Origin: Duganella zoogloeoides
GTDB taxonomy: Bacteria; Pseudomonadota; Gammaproteobacteria; Burkholderiales; Burkholderiaceae_D
Direction: 5' to 3'
DNA: 64,000 nt
Assembly: GCF_034479515.1 (NCBI RefSeq)
Contig: NZ_CP140152.1
Location: 558,001-622,000, forward strand
Shown: positions 55,699 through 64,000 of the stretch, one piece after another
Numbering within the stretch: position 1 is the first letter of the stretch
Layout of the letters: each line of letters begins with the position of its first letter
Notes under the pieces: model-generated
What the model was told of the DNA's origin: nothing
Databases searched by the model: none
Seen by the model: only the letters and a program-made list of their open reading frames with translations
Program-made: the position numbers and the translations under genes

Positions 55699-57169
55699 TG
55701 GTCATGTCTGCCAGTTCCACCCGGTTGCGCCCCAGCTGCTTGGCGCGGTACAGCGCCGTGTCGGCGGTCTTGAGGAAATCGACGATGGAATTCTGGTCGC
55801 CCGGGGTGGTCACCGCCACGCCCAGGCTCACCGTCAGCACCCCGAACGGGGAGTGCGGGTGCGTCAGCTTCAGGCCGGCGATCGCCTGGCATATCTCGTC
55901 CGCCATTTCCAGCGCGTGCTCCTCGCCGCCGGCCTGGGCGATGATGGCGAATTCCTCGCCGCCATACCGCGCCACCAGGTCGCCGGCGCGGCGCATGCGC
56001 CTGGTCAGTTCGGCCGCCACCTGGCGCAGCACATTGTCGCCGGCCTGGTGGCCGTAATGGTCGTTGTACTGCTTGAAATGGTCCACGTCCAGCATCGCCA
56101 GCGTGAGTTGTTGGCCGTTGCGCCGCGCGCGGCTCCACTCGGCGGCCAGGGTCTCGTCGAAGTGGCGGCGGTTGGCGATGCCGGTCAGGCCGTCGGTGGC
56201 GTTCATGGCGGTGAGGCGGCGGTTCGACCGTTCCAGTTCGCGCGTGCGTTCGCGCACCCGGCGTTCCAGCTCGCGCTCGCGCGCTTGCAGTTCGCTGATC
56301 AGCACCGCGAAGCCGATGCCGATCATCGACAGGGTGAGAATGAATTCCTGCGCCCGCACCACTTCCAGGTGCACCGGCACGTCGCCAAACGGCCGCAAGC
56401 CGGTGGTCATCATCATCGCGGCAGACAGCGACACCAGCGCCACGAACAGCGTAGTCAGGCGCACGCCGAAGCGGAAGGCAATCACGGCGGCCGCCGGCAG
56501 CAGCAGCGTGGGCGTGACCGATACGCCGTCGATTTCACCACCGTGAGCCGACAACACGGCCCCCGCCAGCAGCAGGGTTCCGGCCAGGATGGCGTCGTCC
56601 AAGCGCGTCAAACGCAGCCGCTGGTGCTGGCGGCCGGAGAAGGCCAGCAGCAGCGGCGTGTAGATCAGCAAGCCCAGGCCGTCGCCGAACCACCACAGGC
56701 GCGCCAGCGTAAAGTAGGGCGTGGCCGAGCCATACTGCTGCAGCACCAGCGCGGCGGCCAGCCCCGCCAGCATGGCGGCAAACACCGGGCCGGCCACGAA
56801 GAACTTGATGAAATCCTGTAACCGCTGCAGGCGCGGCGAGGCGTTGTAGCGCCGCATGAGCCCATACGTGGTGAGGATCTCGAGCTGGTTGACGGCGCTG
56901 AGCAGCATTGCCATCTGCCAGCTGAAGGCATTCAGGTTGGCCAGTACGTCGGAAATGTACGTGAGGGTGCACAGCAGCGGCGCGCGGCGGCCGCGAAAGC
57001 GCAGCAGCGCCGCCAGCAGCACGGCATTGGGGAGCCACACCACCACCGCGTTTTCCGGCGTGACGGCGCAAAAGAACGTCAGCTTGACGGTGGCGAAGTG
57101 GAACAGGGGCAGCAGCAGGCAAACCAGCCACCCCGGCTGCCCACGGCGGAAGGAACGGGCAATCATCAT
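55685..57169 (-). CDS. MASE1-type membrane diguanylate cyclase
   Basis: A 494-residue protein with eight or nine hydrophobic helices over residues 10-290 (MASE1-like sensor), a coiled coil (ARERELERRVRERTRELERSNRR) and a GGDEF domain with the active variant GGEEF near residue 401 and DVDHFKQYNDHYGH. It should make c-di-GMP at the inner membrane. The start codon lies in the loop of an inverted repeat (57161-57180), and no ribosome-binding site is clear. Third c-di-GMP protein in the window. Confidence 0.92.
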   Translation of the reverse strand: MMIARSFRRGQPGWLVCLLLPLFHFATVKLTFFCAVTPENAVVVWLPNAVLLAALLRFRGRRAPLLCTLTYISDVLANLNAFSWQMAMLLSAVNQLEILTTYGLMRRYNASPRLQRLQDFIKFFVAGPVFAAMLAGLAAALVLQQYGSATPYFTLARLWWFGDGLGLLIYTPLLLAFSGRQHQRLRLTRLDDAILAGTLLLAGAVLSAHGGEIDGVSVTPTLLLPAAAVIAFRFGVRLTTLFVALVSLSAAMMMTTGLRPFGDVPVHLEVVRAQEFILTLSMIGIGFAVLISELQARERELERRVRERTRELERSNRRLTAMNATDGLTGIANRRHFDETLAAEWSRARRNGQQLTLAMLDVDHFKQYNDHYGHQAGDNVLRQVAAELTRRMRRAGDLVARYGGEEFAIIAQAGGEEHALEMADEICQAIAGLKLTHPHSPFGVLTVSLGVAVTTPGDQNSIVDFLKTADTALYRAKQLGRNRVELADMTTTAN

Positions 57170-57225
57170 GCGCGATGATTACCCGGCCGGCGCACCGGTG
57201 TCAAATTCCGGGCGCCGCCCTGTGG

Positions 57226-59613
57226 CTAGCGATCCACTACCAACCTGTCGCCCACGTAGGCGCGGTAGCGGCGGATGCGGCCCGTGACTCCCTCCGGACC
57301 CTGGCGCGGCGTGTAGCGCATGCCGGCCACGGTATCGGTTTTGCCCAGGTCGATGATGATGCGGTGCGGGTGGCCGGTGGTGCGTGCTTTACCGCTGTAC
57401 GACGTGTGCCAGTGGTCGGTGTTCTGGCCATTGATGGCGTTCAGCGCACCGCCGTCTTCCTTGCTCACTTCCTCGCTATCGACAAAGGCGATGGTCCAGT
57501 TGGACTGGTTGAGGGTTTTGCCGTCGGGGCCCAGCAGCGCCAATTCGGCAATCGCGGCGAACTGCTTGCCGTCGAAGGCATCGAGCGACTCGAGGCAGAA
57601 CTGGCGGCCGGTGGCCGGCTGCGCAAACTTGACGTCCTGCGTGGCGGCGCCGCGCTGGAACTCGCCCTCGTGCACCGGTTTCACGCCATCGAGCTGGGCG
57701 CGCGCGGTGCTCGGTGGCCGTGGCAGGTCGCGGTCCGGTTTCAGCTGGTCGAGCACCGGGGTTTTCAGGCCGGCGCTGCGCGCCACCTGCGGGCCGGTCA
57801 AATCCAGCACCACGACTTCGTTGGCGCCGCGCTTGAGCCACGGGCCGGGCAGGTACATGGTTTGCGTGGGGCCGATGCTCCAGTAGCGCCCCAGGCAGCG
57901 GCCGTTGACCCACACGATGCCCTGGCCCCAGGTGGACATGTCGAGGAAGGTGTCGCCGGTGCTGGCCACGTCGAAGCTGGCGCGCCAGAAGGCCGGGCCG
58001 GCGGTGCGGCCGGTTTTCCAGGCCAGCGGCGGCAGCACGGCGTCGGCATCGAAATCGATGGCGCGGATATCCCAGTTTTCCAATGGCTGGCCGGCCAGCG
58101 TGACCGGGCCGTGCATGCCCTTGCGGTCGTGGATTTCCACGCCAAAGTTGACGCGGGCGATGGTGTAGAGCAGGATCTCGAGCGTGACCGGCTTGCTGCG
58201 CGCGGGCAGATCGACCTTGAAGCGGCGGTAGCGCGTATCCATGGTGCCGGCCAGCTTGCCGTCCAGGTACACCCATGCCAGGTCGCGCACCTTGGCCGCT
58301 TCCAGCGTGCCAGCCGGTCCGGCGGGCAGCGTGATGCGGTACGAGACGATGCCACGGCTGATGTCATACGTTTCGAGCGGCTGCGGCGATACGGCCTTGA
58401 TCAACTTTGGCGGCAGCGACGTGAAGACCGACGCCGACTGCTTGAACGAAAACGGCGCCACCGCGATCACCGGGTTGTGCCTGGGGGCCGGCGGCAGTGT
58501 TTCGCCAGGCAGCAGGTATGGCTTCATGCCCGCGCGGTAGGCCTCGAATTTTTCGCCCATCCAGCCTGCCTCGCTGATCGGCGCGTCGTAGTCGTAGCTG
58601 CTGGTGTCGGGCCGGAACGGGCGGTCGCACCCGCCCCACAGGCCGAACGACGTGCCGCCGTGCGCCATGTACAGGCTGAACGAACCGTTCGCCTTGAGCA
58701 TGGCCTGGATATCGGCCACGGCGCGGTCGGCGGGACCGCGCTTGTGCGGCGAACCCCAGGTGTCGAACCACCCGGAATAGTATTCGCCGCACATGCGCGG
58801 CCCCTTTTGTACCTGGTCCAGCGCCTTGAAGCCGGCGGCCGGATCGCTGCCGAAGTTCGCCACCGAGAACAGTTCGGGGATGTGGGTTTTGACCACGGCA
58901 TTGGTGGGATTGCACTGGAACAGCGGTACATCGAAGCCGCCGTCGAGCAGCACCTGGCGCATGGCGCGCATGTAGTCGAGATCTTCGCCGAAGAAGCCGT
59001 ATTCGTTTTCGACCTGCACCATCAGGATCGGCCCGCCGTGGGTGATCTGCTGCTGGCCCAGCACGCGGCCCACTTCCTTCATCCAGCGCCGCGCCGGCGC
59101 CATGAAACCTTCGTCGCGGGTGCGCAGGAAGGCGTCGCCCGGGTGCTTGAGCAGCCACCATGGCAGTCCGCCCATTTCCCACTCGGCGCACGCGTACGGG
59201 CCGGGTCGCAAAATCACCCACAGGCCTTCCTGCTGCGCCAGGCGGCAGAATTCGGCGGCGTCGCGCTGGCCTTCCCAGTCGTATTTGCCTTCGCGCCATT
59301 CGTGGTAATTCCAGAACAGGTAAGCGCACACGGTGTTCAGGCCCATGGCCTTGATGGCTTTCAGGCGGTGGCCCCAGTATTCGCGCGGCACGCGCGCGAA
59401 GTGCATCTCGCCGCAGCGGATTTGCAGGCGCTGGCCGTCGAGCACGAAGTCGGTGTCGGTGATGGCAAAGCGCGGCGAACCGGCCGCATGCACGGTGGCG
59501 GCCATCGGCAGCAGCAGGCCGCCGGCGACGGCGCCAAGTTCTGCGGCCCGGCGCAGTACGCGGCGCCGGGCCGGGGAAGAAAGGGAGGAGGGGATCTTGG
59601 TGTAGGTGGTCAT
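57226..59613 (-). CDS. GH35 beta-galactosidase
   Basis: A 795-residue exported glycoside hydrolase. Residues 1-44 form a Tat-like signal (RRRVLRRAAELGAVAGG). The GH35 barrel has GEMHFARVPREYWGHRL, the acid/base Glu in QVENEYG (~residue 202) and the nucleophile in CGEYYSGWFD (~residue 276). The C-terminal half carries beta-sandwich jelly-roll domains and a discoidin-like module. It removes terminal beta-galactose, fitting galactan side chains of rhamnogalacturonan. It follows the DUF2264 gene by one base. Confidence 0.93.
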   Translation of the reverse strand: MTTYTKIPSSLSSPARRRVLRRAAELGAVAGGLLLPMAATVHAAGSPRFAITDTDFVLDGQRLQIRCGEMHFARVPREYWGHRLKAIKAMGLNTVCAYLFWNYHEWREGKYDWEGQRDAAEFCRLAQQEGLWVILRPGPYACAEWEMGGLPWWLLKHPGDAFLRTRDEGFMAPARRWMKEVGRVLGQQQITHGGPILMVQVENEYGFFGEDLDYMRAMRQVLLDGGFDVPLFQCNPTNAVVKTHIPELFSVANFGSDPAAGFKALDQVQKGPRMCGEYYSGWFDTWGSPHKRGPADRAVADIQAMLKANGSFSLYMAHGGTSFGLWGGCDRPFRPDTSSYDYDAPISEAGWMGEKFEAYRAGMKPYLLPGETLPPAPRHNPVIAVAPFSFKQSASVFTSLPPKLIKAVSPQPLETYDISRGIVSYRITLPAGPAGTLEAAKVRDLAWVYLDGKLAGTMDTRYRRFKVDLPARSKPVTLEILLYTIARVNFGVEIHDRKGMHGPVTLAGQPLENWDIRAIDFDADAVLPPLAWKTGRTAGPAFWRASFDVASTGDTFLDMSTWGQGIVWVNGRCLGRYWSIGPTQTMYLPGPWLKRGANEVVVLDLTGPQVARSAGLKTPVLDQLKPDRDLPRPPSTARAQLDGVKPVHEGEFQRGAATQDVKFAQPATGRQFCLESLDAFDGKQFAAIAELALLGPDGKTLNQSNWTIAFVDSEEVSKEDGGALNAINGQNTDHWHTSYSGKARTTGHPHRIIIDLGKTDTVAGMRYTPRQGPEGVTGRIRRYRAYVGDRLVVDR

Positions 59614-59614
59614 C

Positions 59615-60895
59615 TCAATAGTTTACCGGGTAATCCTTGGGGAAGCGGGCGCCCGCGAACGCCTTTTTCTGCGTCCAGTCCTGCGCGGGGGCGGTCCAGT
59701 AGGTGTCGGTGGGCGCCAGGCCTAGTGGCAGCAGGCTGGCCGAGGCGATGTACATGCTGCCATTGTTGGAGTACCAGTCGCCCAGCTCGGGCTGGTGGCC
59801 GACGAAGCCGATGGTCAGGTAGCCGTCTTTCGTAAAATTGCCGGGCGCGGTCCATACCGCCTTGTGCACCGCCTGTAATGCGGCGCGTACCTGGCCCTCG
59901 GGCAGGCTGACCGGCAGCTGCTTGCGCAGCGCCAGCAGGGCCAGCGGCTGGAATGCCGCAGTGCGGTACGTGAGCGAGCGGCCGATTGGCGGGAAGCTGC
60001 CGTCGGTACCGATGAAGCGTTCGAGGTGTTCGCCAAAGCGCTGCATGCGCTTGACCGCCTGCGCGCGCAGCTCTTCGGGCTTGCCGTTCCAGAACGCGCC
60101 CTTTTTGTCGTCGAGCACATCGAGGATCTCGACCAGCATCGGATGCATCACGAAGGCGTTGTAGTAGTCGAAGTGGAAGGCGTCGCCGTCCTTGATCCAG
60201 CCGTCGCCCACGTACCACTCGTTGATCTTGCGGATCGCCACGTTCATGCGCAGCGGATCGAATTCTTCGCCGATCGACATCAGCCAGGCTTCGTTCATGG
60301 CGGCGAACAGCATCCAGTTGATGTACGGCGGCTCGATGCGGCGCAGCGCCTTGATCTCGGCGATGATGCGGGCCTTGGTGGTGGCGTCGAGCGGTTCCCA
60401 CAGCGCTTTCGGCGCGCGCATCAGGGCATTGGTGAAGTAGGCCGAATCAACCAGGGTCTGGCCCGGACCTTTCCACAGCAGGTAGTCGGGGTTGCTTGGG
60501 GCGACCGAGTTGGTATAGCTTTGCAGCGCCATTTGCTGCAGGCGCTTGCGGGTGCGGCCTTCCGGCGTGCCGTCGTCGGGCAGGGCCAGCCACGGCGCAA
60601 TGCCGGCGATCAGCCGGCCGAAGCATTCGAGGTAAGCGACGCCCTGGTCGCGGCCATCCCAGGTGGGGCTCACTTCGAGCGCGAAGTTTTTTTTCAACGT
60701 GCCGGCAGCCATGTTGGACAGCACCGGCTCGCTCATTTTCTGCGCCAGCGCGGCCAGCTCGGCGCGTGATTTGTCCGTCACCGGCTTGGCCGCTGCCGGA
60801 ACCGGCTTGGTAGCGGCGCCGGCCATTTGTGCCACCCCGAGCATGGCGCCGGCCGAACCGGCAGCCAGCGACTGTATGAAATTACGTCGTTCCAT
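59615..60895 (-). CDS. DUF2264 family protein
   Basis: A 426-residue exported protein with a Tat-like signal (ERRNFIQSLAAGSAGAMLG) and a helical (alpha/alpha)-barrel-like body. WDGRDQGVAYLECFGRLIAG, INWMLFAAMNEAW and DGWIKDGDAFHFDYYNAFVMHPML are DUF2264 landmarks. The family occurs in loci for uronic-acid polysaccharides; its activity is not assigned here. It lies between GH105 and GH35, 12 bases after the former. An enzymatic role on oligosaccharides is inferred. Confidence 0.85.
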   Translation of the reverse strand: MERRNFIQSLAAGSAGAMLGVAQMAGAATKPVPAAAKPVTDKSRAELAALAQKMSEPVLSNMAAGTLKKNFALEVSPTWDGRDQGVAYLECFGRLIAGIAPWLALPDDGTPEGRTRKRLQQMALQSYTNSVAPSNPDYLLWKGPGQTLVDSAYFTNALMRAPKALWEPLDATTKARIIAEIKALRRIEPPYINWMLFAAMNEAWLMSIGEEFDPLRMNVAIRKINEWYVGDGWIKDGDAFHFDYYNAFVMHPMLVEILDVLDDKKGAFWNGKPEELRAQAVKRMQRFGEHLERFIGTDGSFPPIGRSLTYRTAAFQPLALLALRKQLPVSLPEGQVRAALQAVHKAVWTAPGNFTKDGYLTIGFVGHQPELGDWYSNNGSMYIASASLLPLGLAPTDTYWTAPAQDWTQKKAFAGARFPKDYPVNY

Positions 60896-60907
60896 CGTGT
60901 CTCCGTG

Positions 60908-62065
60908 TTATTTTCTGAGCAGGCGGACCATCTCCGACGACGCCAGCAGATAGGCCCCCACGCCGAACGGCGTGGTCGAATTCTGGTCCACCACCTGGCC
61001 CGGAATCGCCCGCTCGCCGATCGGCTGCACATAGCCTATCTTGCCATCGGGCTGCAGTGCAACCTTGGAAAGGTAATGCCAGCCTTTACGGACGACCGGC
61101 AGGTACTCGTCGCGATCGAGCACGCCGTGGTTGATGCCCCACAGGTAGCCATAGACGAAGAACGCGGTGCCGCTGGTTTCCGGGCCCGGCGCGTGCGCGG
61201 CGTCGAGCAGGCTGCGGGTCCAGTAGCCGTCCGGCGTTTGCGCTTTTTTCAGCGCTTCGGCCATGCCCCGGTACTTGGCGACGTAGTCGGCACGGTGCGG
61301 GTCGTCCCTGGGCAGGTCTTGCAGCACCTTGGCCAGACCGGCAAATACCCAGCCGTCGCCGCGCGACCAGAAGTCCTTCTTGCCGTTGGCGCTCTTGTGT
61401 TTCGGGTACACGTAGCGCGCATCGCGGTAGTACAGCTTTTCGTCGGCATCGTACATGATGGTGTTGGCATACTCGAAGTACGTGTGCAGCTTCTCGAGGT
61501 ACAAGCGATTGCCGGTGATGTTATACAGCTTGGTCATCACCGGCATCACCATATACAGGCCGTCCGACCACCACCAGTAGTCGTTCTGCGCAGTGCTCAT
61601 CTGGTACTCCATCACCTCGCGCGCACGGGCGATCTTGCGCGGATCTTTTTGCGCGTCGAGCGCATAGAGGTCGGCGTAGGTCTGGAAGGCGATCTGCCAG
61701 TCGCCGAACAGCACGTGTTCGTCGGTCTCGCCGTACTGGTACTTCCACTTGCTCCTGTCGGTGGACTTGGCGCCCTGCCAGGCGTTGTGGACGGCCCAGT
61801 CTTCGGAGTACTGGCGGTAGCGCGGATTGCCGGTGATCTGGTACGCCTCCATATTGCCCGTGTGGTAGGCGGCGATATCCCAGAACGCCCACTGCTGCGG
61901 CTTCTCGCGCGCCTGCCAGTAGTCGTTGACCTTGGTGATGATGGCGACCACCTCCTGTTCGGAGGTGCCCACGGCCGGCGCGTTGGCATTGCCGGTGGCG
62001 CAGCCTGCCAGTGCCAGCGCCACTGGCAGGGCCAATGCGCCGGTCATAAACGAACGTCTGATCAC
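60908..62065 (-). CDS. GH105/GH88-type unsaturated rhamnogalacturonyl hydrolase
   Basis: A 385-residue lipoprotein: the lipobox LAGC ends the signal peptide. The (alpha/alpha)6 barrel has WAFWDIAAYHTGNMEAY and WWWSDGLYMVMPVMTKLY, the latter containing the catalytic Asp near residue 166, and FWSRGDGWVFAGLAKVL. Family enzymes hydrolyse the unsaturated sugar that lyases leave on rhamnogalacturonan fragments. ATG 62065 overlaps the receptor stop by four bases. It implies a partner lyase elsewhere. Confidence 0.9.
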   Translation of the reverse strand: MIRRSFMTGALALPVALALAGCATGNANAPAVGTSEQEVVAIITKVNDYWQAREKPQQWAFWDIAAYHTGNMEAYQITGNPRYRQYSEDWAVHNAWQGAKSTDRSKWKYQYGETDEHVLFGDWQIAFQTYADLYALDAQKDPRKIARAREVMEYQMSTAQNDYWWWSDGLYMVMPVMTKLYNITGNRLYLEKLHTYFEYANTIMYDADEKLYYRDARYVYPKHKSANGKKDFWSRGDGWVFAGLAKVLQDLPRDDPHRADYVAKYRGMAEALKKAQTPDGYWTRSLLDAAHAPGPETSGTAFFVYGYLWGINHGVLDRDEYLPVVRKGWHYLSKVALQPDGKIGYVQPIGERAIPGQVVDQNSTTPFGVGAYLLASSEMVRLLRK

Positions 62066-64000
62066 AGTTTCCCCCGGATGCCGAACTTGATGGTGCGGCC
62101 ATCATACTTTGCATAGTCCATCCGCGTTTTCTTGCCGCTGCCGTACTGGCCGCTGGCGTCCTCGAAGTAATCGTAGGCCAGCGTGTTGGACAGGTTGAGC
62201 GCATCGATGCGGAACTCCAGGCTCTCGCTGATCTTGTAGCTGATGTTGGCATCGAGGTAGCCACGGCCGGCGCGCCAGCGTATCAGGTCGTCGCCGTTGT
62301 TGCGCGGATTATCGCCGTGCAGCGACTTGCCCTTGTAGTTATAGGACATGCGCGCGGCCAGTGGTCCCTGTTCGAAGTACAGCGTGGTGCTGTACGCGTA
62401 CTTTGGCACCGAGTTGACTTCGATCTCGCGGCCGCCGTTGGTGATCCACTTGGCGCTGTTGAACGGATCAATGTGGGTGTAGCTGGCCAGCGCGCCCATG
62501 CCGTCGAACGGCTTGGGCAGGAAGCTGAAGGCCTGCTGGTACGCCAGCTCGTAGCCCTTGAGCTTTTGCTTGCCGGCGTTGGTGTAGCTGCGCAGCGTCA
62601 TCGCCAGGTTCGGGTCCACGCGGCCGCTCGCATCCTGGAACAGCGGTCCCAGCGCGGTATCGGGCAGGCCCAGGGAACCGAAGGTGACCACCTGCGTGTT
62701 GGCGACGGTGGCGTCGGTCAGGTCCTTCTGGAAGATCGCGGCCGACAGCAGGCTGCCCGGCTTGAAATACCATTCCAGGCCGGTGTCGAGGTTTTTCGAC
62801 TGCTGTGGGCGCAGGTTCGGATTACCCGACGTGGCCGAGTTGTCGAACTGGTTCGGGATCACGGTTTGCGCGGCGATGATCGACAGCGAAGCGCGGGTGA
62901 TGGTCTTGCCCCACGAGGCGCGCCACATCAGGGTATCGGTCAGGTCGAAGGCGGCGCTGAGCGACGGCAGCACATTGCTGTACGAACCCTGCTCGTGGTT
63001 GGGGCCATAGACCAGGCTGGTGCCTTGCTGCTTGAAGTTGTCGATCTTGGTGTCGGTCTGCGAGTAACGCACGCCGGCATTGAAGCGCAGTTCGCGTTCG
63101 CCGATCTTGCCCTTGAAGTCGGACTGGACGAAGCCGGTCTTGACGTTTTCTTCCGCCGCAAAGCTTTGCGACGGCGTGAAGGTGGACGCCGGGTTGTAGG
63201 TGTTCGGATCGAAGTTGTTGTAGAAGTAGTTGCTGTCCCAGGTGCTCCAGGATTTCGGCCAGCCGCTGCCCATATCGAGATTGTTGATCGGCAGGTTGCT
63301 GGTCATGCCGCTGCGCAGGCCGGCCGCGCCGATGCGGTTCAACTGCGCAGTGGCCAGCGCGGTGCCGTTACGCTTGTTGACGTCCTTGCCGGTGGAGACG
63401 TACACCAGGCCCGCCTTCAGGTGACCGGTCCAGTCGCCGGGCAGGTCGTAGTCCCAGTCGGCCACCACGCGCGCCTGCTTGCCCTTGTCGGTTTCCTTGG
63501 TCCAGCCGGTGCCGATGGTGAAGCCGCTCCAGTTGTTCGGATCGGTGTAGCTGGTCGGCGACGAGATCGACGGATACACGTGGTCGTCGCCGTAGTCGAT
63601 GGTCGACTGGGCGCCGTAGATGTAGCCGGCCAACTGGCCGGTGGCGCTGGTGGCGGAGCTGTGATTGAGGCTGGCCTGGCTGGTCAAGGTCAGTTTGTCG
63701 CTGACCTTCCAGCTGCCATTCAGGGCGCCGTAGCCGAACTCCGTTTCATCCTTGGTGTAGATGGCGCCGGCGTTGTAGGTGGTGTTGGCGAAGGTGCCGG
63801 TGAGCAGGTTGGTGGCCGGATCGATCTTGACGTTCACCGGGATCAGGCCGTTGTTGCCGTTGGCGCCGGCGGGCAGGGCGCGGTTGGTGGTGGCGGTGCT
63901 GCGCACCAGGATGCCGAAGATGGTTTCTTCGCGGGTGTTCTTCAGCTTTGAATACATGGTGTCGAAGCTGAGGTTCACGGTTGGCGTCTTGTACTGCAGC
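62062..64000 (-). CDS. TonB-dependent receptor (N-terminal part beyond the window)
   Basis: Only the C-terminal ~645 residues are present, as the frame continues past base 64000. They form the outer-membrane beta-barrel, with many alternating strands and a C-terminal end FGIRGKL carrying the usual terminal hydrophobic residue. RIDALNLSNTLAYDYFED and LDANISYKISESLEFRI are typical of large carbohydrate-linked receptors. It overlaps the GH105 gene start by four bases, so the oligosaccharide imported is probably a rhamnogalacturonan fragment. The plug domain and any SusD-like or regulatory partner are not visible. Confidence 0.9.
   Translation of the reverse strand, partial: LQYKTPTVNLSFDTMYSKLKNTREETIFGILVRSTATTNRALPAGANGNNGLIPVNVKIDPATNLLTGTFANTTYNAGAIYTKDETEFGYGALNGSWKVSDKLTLTSQASLNHSSATSATGQLAGYIYGAQSTIDYGDDHVYPSISSPTSYTDPNNWSGFTIGTGWTKETDKGKQARVVADWDYDLPGDWTGHLKAGLVYVSTGKDVNKRNGTALATAQLNRIGAAGLRSGMTSNLPINNLDMGSGWPKSWSTWDSNYFYNNFDPNTYNPASTFTPSQSFAAEENVKTGFVQSDFKGKIGERELRFNAGVRYSQTDTKIDNFKQQGTSLVYGPNHEQGSYSNVLPSLSAAFDLTDTLMWRASWGKTITRASLSIIAAQTVIPNQFDNSATSGNPNLRPQQSKNLDTGLEWYFKPGSLLSAAIFQKDLTDATVANTQVVTFGSLGLPDTALGPLFQDASGRVDPNLAMTLRSYTNAGKQKLKGYELAYQQAFSFLPKPFDGMGALASYTHIDPFNSAKWITNGGREIEVNSVPKYAYSTTLYFEQGPLAARMSYNYKGKSLHGDNPRNNGDDLIRWRAGRGYLDANISYKISESLEFRIDALNLSNTLAYDYFEDASGQYGSGKKTRMDYAKYDGRTIKFGIRGKL

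Overview
The window is high-GC DNA with gene families and gene order typical of Betaproteobacteria, most likely Oxalobacteraceae (Massilia, Duganella or Janthinobacterium group). This is an inference from gene content: a thiC-thiS-thiG-thiD-thiE operon under a TPP riboswitch, an oxyR-ubiA pair, PduO with GlcDEF, a BPSS1780-type membrane protein next to ThrB, and a polysaccharide locus led by a TonB receptor. I see no rRNA, tRNA, CRISPR array, prophage or transposase gene.

Layout. 1-5.9 kb: a TPR/CHAT peptidase-like protein (5' end outside the window) converges on a beta-propeller sensor diguanylate cyclase. 5.9-10.8 kb: thiamine operon. 10.8-12.3 kb: a REC-ANTAR antiterminator and a small REC protein, ending in a 103-bp inverted-repeat element. 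12.3-15.8 kb: glutathione-dependent formaldehyde dehydrogenase and an orphan BlaR1-like M56 peptidase. 16-23.6 kb: uvrD, then on the minus strand a DUF2782-like gene, thrB and a membrane protein, then polA. 23.6-26 kb: dienelactone hydrolase, ZIP transporter, and a toxin-antitoxin pair whose toxin gene is frameshifted. 26-29 kb (minus): Rieske oxygenase, EamA permease and sulfurtransferase. 29.2-32.3 kb: xseB-ispA-dxs. 32.4-36.9 kb: class C beta-lactamase-like hydrolase, repeat-expanded SGNH hydrolase, LysR regulator, cobalamin adenosyltransferase. 37-41 kb: glycolate oxidase glcDEF. 40.9-47.9 kb: PAS-GGDEF-EAL protein, pilT-pilU-gpx (minus), then PLP-homeostasis protein and proC. 48-51.2 kb: DUF883, ubiA, oxyR (minus), then rfaE2 and a small membrane protein. 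51.2-55.7 kb: hydroxyproline catabolic operon with a divergent PAS-AraC regulator. 55.7-57.2 kb: MASE1-GGDEF protein. 57.2-64 kb: a plant-polysaccharide locus (TonB receptor, GH105, DUF2264, GH35) that looks like pectin or rhamnogalacturonan-I use.

How it works together. Thiamine made by the thi operon supplies TPP for Dxs, and Dxs makes the DXP that ThiG needs. Dxs and IspA feed isoprenoids to UbiA. OxyR, glutathione peroxidase and formaldehyde dehydrogenase are stress functions. Three separate c-di-GMP proteins and PilT/PilU point to a surface-associated, motile lifestyle, and the hydroxyproline and pectin loci point to soil or plant material.

The observations most worth following up are the 103-bp inverted-repeat element that supplies a stop codon (12184-12286), an 8-bp hairpin that buries the thiC ribosome-binding site, a BlaR1-like gene with a palindromic promoter but no BlaI gene, the frameshifted toxin, four helically phased CAACCA repeats before rfaE2, in-frame hexanucleotide repeats in a hydrolase, and a 68-codon frame tiled exactly between thiG and thiD.
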